Of a stretch of 5,883 nt of DNA, positions 1 through 5,883 are shown piece after piece (the stretch's first letter is position 1; the number at the start of each line of letters is the position of its first letter). Location: NCBI GenBank assembly GCA_025935435.1, contig JAICVH010000174.1, forward strand, positions 1-5,883, written 5' to 3'. Source of the stretch: Burkholderiales bacterium (GTDB taxonomy: Bacteria > Pseudomonadota > Gammaproteobacteria > Burkholderiales > Casimicrobiaceae). The position numbers and the translations under genes are program-made. Under the pieces are notes generated by a model. It saw nothing but the letters and a program-made list of their open reading frames with translations, was not told where the DNA came from and searched no databases.

Positions 1-1100
1 AGCGACGTCTTGCCGACGCCGGGCGGACCGACGAGGCAGAGGATCGGCGCCTTCAGCCGGTCGACGCGCTGCTGTACGGCGAGATACTCGACGATGCGTT
101 CCTTGACCTTCTCGAGGCCGTAGTGATCGGCGTCGAGCACCTTCACCGCGTTGGCGAGGTCCTTGCTGATCTTGCTCTTCTTCCGCCACGGCAACCCGAG
201 CAGCGTGTCGATGTAGTTGCGCACGACCGTCGCTTCCGCGGACATCGGCGACATCATCCGCAGCTTCTTCAGCTCGGCCATCGCCTTGCCTTCGGCCTCG
301 CGCGACATCTTCGCGCCCTTGATCTTCTTTTCCATCTCCTCGAGGTCGGCGTTCTCGTCGCCCTCGCCGAGTTCCTTCTGAATCGCCTTCACCTGCTCGT
401 TCAGGTAGTACTCGCGCTGACTCTTCTCCATCTGCCGCTTCACACGGCCGCGAATGCGTTTTTCGACCTGCAGGATGTCGACCTCGCCTTCGAGCACGCC
501 GAGCAGGTGCTCTAGCCGCTTGCCGACGTCGCTCATCTCCAGGATCTGCTGCTTCTGCTCGAGCTTCAGCGGCAGGTGCGCGGCGATCGCATCCGCGAGG
601 CGGCCGCCATCGTCGATACCCGACATCGACGTCAGGATCTCCGGCGGAATCTTCTTGTTCAGCTTGACGTACTGATCGAATTGCGTGAGCAACGCGCGGC
701 GCATCGCCTCGACTTCATGCGCGGTGCCGGGTTCGCCGGGAATCGGCTGCGCGCGCGCGGCGAGATATTCGCCGCGTTCCTCGATGCTGCGGATCTGCGC
801 GCGCTGCGTGCCCTCGACCAGCACCTTCACCGTCCCGTCGGGCAACTTCAGCATTTGCAACACGGTCGCGACGCTGCCGATGTCGTACAGGTCTTCGGCC
901 GCGGGATCGTCCTTCGCCGCCTGCTTCTGCGCGACGAGCAGGATGTGCTTTCCGGCATCCATCGCAACGTCGAGCGCCTTGATCGATTTCGGGCGACCGA
1001 CGAAGAGCGGTATCACCATGTGCGGGAACACGACGACATCGCGCAGCGGCAGCAGCGGCAGCGTCGTGATGTCGGTCGGAAGGGATGTGTCGTTGGGCAT
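1..1100 (-). CDS. lon: ATP-dependent protease Lon, N-terminal part (3' end outside window)
   Basis: Lon is a cytoplasmic homohexameric AAA+ serine protease that degrades misfolded and short-lived regulatory proteins. Translating the minus strand from ATG at 1100-1098 gives an unbroken frame of 366 codons to the window edge, out of about 800 expected. Residues 14-210 are the substrate-binding N domain, with the family segment LPLLPLRDVVVFPHMVIPLF at 14-33. Residues about 211-290 are the charged helical (coiled-coil) region, including YYLNEQVKAIQKELGE at 231-246. The AAA+ module follows, with Walker A GPPGVGKTS at 358-366 (Lys364, two residues from the E. coli Lys362). Walker B, the sensors and the Ser-Lys proteolytic dyad lie beyond the window. 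The start is supported by GAGG (1109-1106) five bases before ATG and by the correct distance to the first conserved block. It lies 213 bp downstream of clpX with its own heat-shock promoter. The identification is secure; whether the rest of the gene is intact cannot be seen. Confidence 0.97.
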   Translation of the reverse strand, partial: MPNDTSLPTDITTLPLLPLRDVVVFPHMVIPLFVGRPKSIKALDVAMDAGKHILLVAQKQAAKDDPAAEDLYDIGSVATVLQMLKLPDGTVKVLVEGTQRAQIRSIEERGEYLAARAQPIPGEPGTAHEVEAMRRALLTQFDQYVKLNKKIPPEILTSMSGIDDGGRLADAIAAHLPLKLEQKQQILEMSDVGKRLEHLLGVLEGEVDILQVEKRIRGRVKRQMEKSQREYYLNEQVKAIQKELGEGDENADLEEMEKKIKGAKMSREAEGKAMAELKKLRMMSPMSAEATVVRNYIDTLLGLPWRKKSKISKDLANAVKVLDADHYGLEKVKERIVEYLAVQQRVDRLKAPILCLVGPPGVGKTS

Positions 1101-1130
1101 GCGTGCCTCGGGTAGAAGTTTCAACGGTCA

Positions 1131-1159
1131 AAATGGGGCCGGCGACCGGTCGTGTCAAG
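1131..1159 (-). promoter_or_regulatory. Sigma-32 (RpoH) heat-shock promoter of lon
   Basis: On the minus strand CTTGACA (1159-1153) is followed after exactly 14 bp by CCCCATTT (1138-1131). The E. coli sigma-32 consensus is CTTGAAA, 13-14 bp, CCCCATnT, so the -35 has one mismatch and the -10 none. Transcription should begin near 1125, giving a leader of about 25 nt before the lon ATG at 1100. The same -35 also contains a perfect TTGACA, with CATTTT 17 bp further on (1135-1130, 3 of 6 to TATAAT), so weak sigma-70 use is possible. lon is a classic heat-shock gene, which fits. The assignment is by motif only. Confidence 0.85.
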
Positions 1160-1313
1160 CAAGGAGCTTGCACGAACCGGATATGCCTGATGCCGCAAGG
1201 GTTTACCAGCGCTGTCGACGCCGATCTGCGACGAGGAGGGGCAGCTTTGGCTGAAGCGCGCGCGGCAACCGGCACCGCGGTGGCCTGGCGCTGAAAACGC
1301 AGCGATGCACCGA

Positions 1314-2585
<1,272 letters not shown>

Positions 2586-2618
2586 TAAAGCGCCTGCCTA
2601 CCTTGCCTTTCGACGACT

Positions 2619-3230
2619 TTACTCGGATGCGAGCCGTTTCTGCAACACTTTGTCCACGATCCCATAGTCGCGCGCCTGCTCGGCGGTGAGAAAATTGTCA
2701 CGTTCGGTATCGCGCGCGATCTGCTCGACCGGCTTGCCCGTGTGCGATGCCATCAGCACGTTGAGCCGCTGCCGCAGGCTCAGGATGTACTTGGCATGGA
2801 TTTCGACGTCGGACGCCTGTCCCTGAAAACCGCCGAGCGGCTGGTGGATCATCACGTCGGAATTCGGTAGGGCGAACCGCTTGCCCTTTTTCCCGGCCGC
2901 CAGCAGGAACGCGCCCATCGACGCCGCCATGCCAACGCACAGTGTCGACACGTCCGGCTTGATGAACTGCATCGTGTCGTAAATCGCGAAGCCCGCGGCG
3001 ATCGATCCGCCCGGCGAATTGATGTAGAAGTGAATGTCCTTGTCCGGATTCTCGGACTCGAGAAACAGCATCTGAGCGACGACGAGGTTGGCCGTCGCCT
3101 CGTTCACGGGCCCCACGAGGAACACGACGCGTTCCTTGAGCAGGCGCGAATAGATGTCGTACGCGCGCTCACCGCGTCCGCTCTGCTCGATGACCATGGG
3201 GATCAACCCCAGGCCGCGCGGTTCATCCAT
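2619..3230 (-). CDS. clpP: ATP-dependent Clp protease proteolytic subunit ClpP
   Basis: ClpP is the tetradecameric serine peptidase that degrades proteins delivered by ClpX (or ClpA). From ATG at 3230 the product has 203 residues, near the E. coli precursor of 207. The catalytic triad is complete: Ser104 in GMAASMGAF, His129 in MIHQP and Asp178 in RDTERDNF. The Ser-His and His-Asp distances (25 and 49) match E. coli Ser97/His122/Asp171 exactly. The oligomerisation and substrate-strand segment INSPGGSIAAGFAIYDTMQF is at 70-89. The leader before the mature-type start (LIPMVIEQ) is only about seven residues, shorter than the 14 of E. coli. The frame stays open upstream to a GTG at 3335, but that extension would cover the candidate promoter and has no family resemblance. 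A GTG directly before the ATG (3233-3231) is an equally good start on ribosome-binding-site spacing. It is followed by clpX after 33 bp. Confidence 0.98.
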   Translation of the reverse strand: MDEPRGLGLIPMVIEQSGRGERAYDIYSRLLKERVVFLVGPVNEATANLVVAQMLFLESENPDKDIHFYINSPGGSIAAGFAIYDTMQFIKPDVSTLCVGMAASMGAFLLAAGKKGKRFALPNSDVMIHQPLGGFQGQASDVEIHAKYILSLRQRLNVLMASHTGKPVEQIARDTERDNFLTAEQARDYGIVDKVLQKRLASE

Positions 3231-3240
3231 CACTGTTCGA

Positions 3241-3246
3241 TTCCTC
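3241..3246 (-). promoter_or_regulatory. Ribosome binding site of clpP, bearing on start choice
   Basis: GAGGAA lies on the minus strand at 3246-3241. It is 10 nt from the ATG at 3230 and 7 nt from the in-frame GTG at 3233. The second spacing is closer to the usual optimum, so initiation at GTG, adding one residue, is possible. Either choice rules out the long upstream extension of the frame. Confidence 0.7.
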
Positions 3247-3303
3247 GTTTGGCTGTGAAAGAGCGCACGCGCATTGGTTCCCGCGCACACCGGCTTGCAC
3301 TCA

Positions 3304-3332
3304 ACATGGTACTTCGATGCGCGTCCGTCAAG
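3304..3332 (-). promoter_or_regulatory. Candidate sigma-32 (heat-shock) promoter of clpPX
   Basis: On the minus strand CTTGACG (3332-3326) is followed after 14 bp by TACCATGT (3311-3304). Against CTTGAAA and CCCCATnT this is 5 of 7 in the -35 and 5 of 7 fixed positions in the -10. The spacer length equals that of the much better site before lon. The predicted start near 3297 would give a leader of about 67 nt containing the GAGGAA ribosome binding site. A sigma-70 reading, TTGACG with 17 bp to CATGTT (3308-3303), is also possible but has a poor -10. clpP is heat-induced in E. coli, which supports the heat-shock reading. Confidence 0.55.
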
Positions 3333-3418
3333 CACCTTCCGAGCAGCGGATCGACGATGTGCGCAGACTATCCACCTGGTTCACGACAGTCCGCGGATGA
3401 CAGCGTGTCCGGCGGCAT

Positions 3419-4738
3419 TCATGCATTTGGGCGTGGCCCCATCACCTGCTCGAACGTCGCCGGCTCGTCGGTGACCTTGGCGCGCGCGAGAATCCAGTCG
3501 ACGACGTTCTGTTCGAGCACCATCGCCTCGAAGTCGCGCAGCCGTTCCGGTTTCTCGTAATGCCAGCGCACGACGGCGTCGGGCTGCTCGTACGTTTGTG
3601 CGGTTTCGGTGACCAGCGCCTTCACCTGCTCGGGCTTCGCCTGCAGCTTCTCGCTGCGAACGAGCTCCGCGATGATCAGGCCGAGCGCCACGCGCTCCTC
3701 GGCCTGGGGGCGGAACACGTCGAGCGAAAGCTCGAGATCCTGCGGCTTGACGTTCTGCTGCGCACGCATGTTCGCGATCGTGCGCTCACGCAGCGCAGAC
3801 GCTTCGCTTTCGACCAGCGACTTCGGCACGTCGAACGTCGAGCGCTGCCGCAAACCCGACAACGCCTGCGCCTTGATCGCGGCATCGACCTTGCGCTTGA
3901 GCTCAAGCCGCAGATTCGCTTCGACTTCCTTCCGCAGGTCGTCGATGTCGCCGCTCGCGATACCGAATGCCTTCGCGAACTCGCCATCCAGCGCCGGTAC
4001 TTGCGGTGCTGCGACTTCGCGCACGGTCAACTCGAACATCGCTTCCTTGCCGGCCACTTCGCGCCCGTGGTAATCGGCCGGGAACGTAAGGGCGAAAGTC
4101 CTGGTGTCCCCGGCACGCGAGCCCGTCAGCGCGGCTTCGAACTCGGGAAGCATCCTGCCTTCGCCGAGCACGATCGGGAAATCCCGCGCCTGCCCGCCTT
4201 CGAATTCGACGCCGTTGATGGTGCCGGTGAAGTCGACGCGCACCCGATCGCCCGCGGCCGCCTCGCGGTCTACGGGCGTGTACGTCGTGCGCTGTCGCCG
4301 CAGCACGTCGAGCGTACGGTCCACATCCGCGGCGGTGACCTCCACGATGGGTCGCGTGATGGCGATATCGCCGACGTTTCCGACCTGAACGTCCGGGTAA
4401 ACCTCGAACACCGCCGAAAATTCGAGGTTCTCGGTCGCCGGTTGATCGCCACGCTGCGCTTCGATGCGCGGCGTGCCGGCGACGCGCAGGTTCTGCGCGC
4501 GGATCGCGTCGTTCAACGTGGTTTGCACGCGCTCGGTGATGACGTCGGAGCGTACCTGCGGACCGTATTGCTGATCGAGCATGCGCAGCGGTACCTTGCC
4601 CGGCCGGAAGCCGGCGACCTTGACCGTGCGCGAAAGTCGGGTCAGACGCTTCCTGACCTCGCCCTCGATGTCGGCGATCGGTACGGCCACGTGCAGACGG
4701 CGTTCGAGAGCGCCGAGCGTTTCGAGTGTGTTCTCCAT
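3419..4738 (-). CDS. tig: Trigger factor, ribosome-associated chaperone and peptidyl-prolyl isomerase
   Basis: Trigger factor docks at ribosomal protein L23 beside the exit tunnel and shields and folds nascent chains. The 439-residue product is near the E. coli length of 432. The N-terminal ribosome-binding domain carries the signature GFRPGKVP at residues 43-50, with Phe44-Arg45 at the same positions as in E. coli. The FKBP-type isomerase domain spans about 155-245: VDFTGTINGVEFEGG at 168-182, LGEGRMLPEFE at 191-201 and TFPADYHG at 218-225. The rest forms the C-terminal chaperone arms and ends in FEQVMGPRPNA. The start is ATG 4738-4736, preceded by AGGA (4751-4748) at 9 nt and giving the standard MENTLETLGALERRL-type N terminus. 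The frame remains open upstream through the tRNA, which is not coding. It lies 56 bp after tRNA-Leu and 188 bp before clpP. No promoter was recognised in the 56 bp, so transcription with the tRNA is likely. Confidence 0.98.
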   Translation of the reverse strand: MENTLETLGALERRLHVAVPIADIEGEVRKRLTRLSRTVKVAGFRPGKVPLRMLDQQYGPQVRSDVITERVQTTLNDAIRAQNLRVAGTPRIEAQRGDQPATENLEFSAVFEVYPDVQVGNVGDIAITRPIVEVTAADVDRTLDVLRRQRTTYTPVDREAAAGDRVRVDFTGTINGVEFEGGQARDFPIVLGEGRMLPEFEAALTGSRAGDTRTFALTFPADYHGREVAGKEAMFELTVREVAAPQVPALDGEFAKAFGIASGDIDDLRKEVEANLRLELKRKVDAAIKAQALSGLRQRSTFDVPKSLVESEASALRERTIANMRAQQNVKPQDLELSLDVFRPQAEERVALGLIIAELVRSEKLQAKPEQVKALVTETAQTYEQPDAVVRWHYEKPERLRDFEAMVLEQNVVDWILARAKVTDEPATFEQVMGPRPNA

Positions 4739-4794
4739 GCGGGACAATCCTGATCCGTAGTTTGCGCGCGAGACTCGGCGATGCGCGGGGCGTT

Positions 4795-4879
<85 letters not shown>

Positions 4880-5013
4880 GAGATGCGGCGCGCGTTGGCT
4901 TGCCGCTCCGCTGCACCGACGATCATGCGCGAAGACGGAAGCCTTGGAGCTTGTGGGCGCGCACGGCGCATCGCGCCGAAAGATGCCAGCCGGACCGCGG
5001 CGCCGAATCGGCT

Positions 5014-5019
5014 AGTATA
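5014..5019 (-). promoter_or_regulatory. Possible -10 element of the tRNA-Leu/tig transcript
   Basis: The 211 bp between tRNA-Leu and hpnC are GC-rich except for a short AT-rich island at 5013-5020. On the minus strand it reads TATACT (5 of 6 to TATAAT), but the hexamer 17 bp upstream, TGGCGA, matches TTGACA at only 3 of 6. It would give a leader of about 130 nt before the tRNA. On the plus strand the same island reads TAGTAT (5013-5018, 4 of 6), which could serve hpnC, also without a good -35. A weaker minus-strand alternative, CATGAT, is at 4927-4922. Nothing else recognisable was seen in this gap. Confidence 0.35.
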
Positions 5020-5090
5020 TCCGACGCCCCGGACGCTCGCCATACTGCCGCAACCGACCGCCGCGTGCGTCGCCTGCTGGATCGCCCGCC

Positions 5091-5883
5091 GTGGCCGTCG
5101 GTCACTACGAAAACTTTCCCGTCGCCTCCGCCCTGCTCCCGGCGCACCATCGCGCCGCGGTGCTTGCCATCTACCGTTTCGCCCGCGCAGCCGACGACAT
5201 CGCCGACGAAGGCGACGCTGCTCCCGGCGCCCGGCTGGCCGCGCTAGAGACGTTTGGGCGTGCCCTCGACGCGATCGAACGGGGCGACGCACCGACGCAA
5301 CCGCCCTTTCCCGCACTCGCTGCCGCCATCCGCGCGCATCGATTGCCGCTGGCGCCGTTTCATGCGCTCCTGTCCGCGTTTGCCCAGGACGTCGAGGTCA
5401 AGCGCTATGACACCTTTGCGGACGTACTCGATTACTGCGCGCGCTCTGCGAACCCGGTCGGACGCCTGCTGCTCGCGCTCTACGGTGTCAACGACGCAAA
5501 GAGCCAGCACGAGAGCGACGCGATCTGCACGGCGCTGCAGCTCACGAATTTCTGGCAGGACGTCGCCGTCGACTGGCGCAAGGGCCGCGTCTACCTGCCG
5601 CTCGAGGATTTGACGCGCTTCGGCATCGACATCGCGTCGATCGCGAACAGCCGAAGCGATGCACGTTGGTCGCGGCTGATGGCCTTCGAGACGGCGCGCA
5701 CGCGCGCGCTCTTCGACGCGGGTGCGCGCCTCCCCGGCCGATTGCCGCTGCGTGCCGGTCTCGAGTTGCGCGCCGTCAACGCCGGCGGCCGGCGCATTCT
5801 GGATCGCATCGACCGCGTGCAAGGCGACGTCTTCAATCGCCGACCGGTGCTCGATTGGCGTGACTGGTGCGTCGTGTCGTGGC
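5091..5883 (+). CDS. hpnC: Squalene synthase HpnC (hydroxysqualene-forming), 3' end outside window
   Basis: HpnC belongs to the trans-isoprenyl diphosphate (squalene/phytoene) synthase family. In the HpnC-HpnD-HpnE route HpnD makes presqualene diphosphate from two farnesyl diphosphates, HpnC converts it to hydroxysqualene, and HpnE reduces that to squalene, the hopanoid precursor. The plus frame is open from GTG 5091 for 264 codons to the window end; the family is about 280 residues, so only the C-terminal tip is missing. Early HpnC-like sequence HYENFPVAS is at residues 5-13. The first Asp-rich motif DDIAD is at 35-39 within YRFARAADDIADEGD. Further blocks are DVEVKRYDTF (100-109), CARSANPVGRLLL (116-128) and the second Asp-rich segment NFWQDVAVDWRKGRVYLP (153-170), containing QDVAVD. 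Both Mg-diphosphate-binding motifs are intact. The GTG start is chosen because no ATG or better start lies in frame nearby and the N terminus then fits the family; the ribosome binding site is poor (GGA nine bases upstream). HpnC rather than HpnD or CrtB is inferred from the N-terminal motif. Confidence 0.9.
   Translation, partial: MAVGHYENFPVASALLPAHHRAAVLAIYRFARAADDIADEGDAAPGARLAALETFGRALDAIERGDAPTQPPFPALAAAIRAHRLPLAPFHALLSAFAQDVEVKRYDTFADVLDYCARSANPVGRLLLALYGVNDAKSQHESDAICTALQLTNFWQDVAVDWRKGRVYLPLEDLTRFGIDIASIANSRSDARWSRLMAFETARTRALFDAGARLPGRLPLRAGLELRAVNAGGRRILDRIDRVQGDVFNRRPVLDWRDWCVVSW

Noticed and set aside
1156..1170. A CAAGC-AAGGA-GCTTG inverted repeat as a terminator or operator.
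   Set aside because: The stem is only 5 bp with no T-tract, and one arm coincides with the -35 box of the lon promoter. Operator function cannot be excluded but is unsupported.
123..1275. Several overlapping open frames on both strands across the lon region.
   Set aside because: The minus-strand Lon frame is continuous from 1100 to the edge and explains the region; the others are shadow frames.
1273..1282. The palindrome CACCGCGGTG downstream of clpX as a terminator.
   Set aside because: It has no loop and no following T-run on the minus strand; chance palindromes are common in GC-rich DNA.
3231..3335. A 35-residue N-terminal extension of ClpP starting from GTG.
   Set aside because: It overlaps the candidate promoter, lacks family similarity, and a clear ribosome binding site lies just before 3233/3230.
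3560..4753. A 397-codon plus-strand open frame over tig.
   Set aside because: It is antisense to verified trigger factor, of low-complexity Arg/Leu/Ala composition, with no domain or ribosome binding site. It is a GC-bias artefact.
4964..4978. A CGGCGC-ATC-GCGCCG hairpin in the tRNA-hpnC gap.
   Set aside because: It has a 6-bp stem with a 3-nt loop and no T-run on either strand; it is likely a chance product of high GC.
4883..5410. Plus- and minus-strand open frames across 4858-5410 as small genes upstream of or within hpnC.
   Set aside because: They run in other frames than the HpnC frame, overlap the tRNA end or the hpnC coding region, and are arginine-rich without recognisable domains.

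Overview
The window is a GC-rich stretch of a proteobacterial chromosome, most likely a betaproteobacterium of the Burkholderiales. This rests on protein flavour (Lon, ClpX, ClpP and trigger factor resemble Burkholderiaceae orthologues as I remember them) and on the layout tRNA-Leu / tig / clpP / clpX / lon with a hopanoid-type squalene synthase gene divergent from it. The genus cannot be fixed from sequence reading alone.

Layout from right to left on the minus strand: a tRNA-Leu gene (anticodon UAG, encoded CCA; 4879-4795); tig, trigger factor (4738-3419); clpP (3230-2619); clpX (2585-1314); and the first 366 codons of lon (1100-1), which leaves the window just after its Walker A motif. On the plus strand, diverging from the tRNA, is hpnC (5091 to beyond the window end), a squalene/phytoene-synthase family gene missing only its last residues. 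Gaps are short: 56 bp tRNA-tig, 188 bp tig-clpP, 33 bp clpP-clpX, 213 bp clpX-lon, and 211 bp between tRNA and hpnC. There is no gene-free stretch over 300 bp.

The minus-strand genes form a protein quality-control module. Trigger factor folds nascent chains at the ribosome exit tunnel, ClpX unfolds tagged or damaged proteins and feeds them to the ClpP peptidase, and Lon is an independent ATP-dependent protease. Two sigma-32 (heat-shock) type promoters can be read. A near-consensus one lies in front of lon and a weaker one in front of clpP, both with exactly 14 bp between the -35 and -10 boxes. I saw no convincing intrinsic terminator between the genes, so I infer transcription running from the tRNA/tig side with heat-inducible entry points at clpP and lon.

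hpnC belongs to a separate process, conversion of farnesyl-diphosphate-derived presqualene diphosphate toward squalene for hopanoid lipids. Its partners hpnD and hpnE would be expected outside the window.

I found no CRISPR array, mobile element, toxin-antitoxin pair or other exotic system. This looks like a conserved core-genome locus, and its most interesting content is regulatory.
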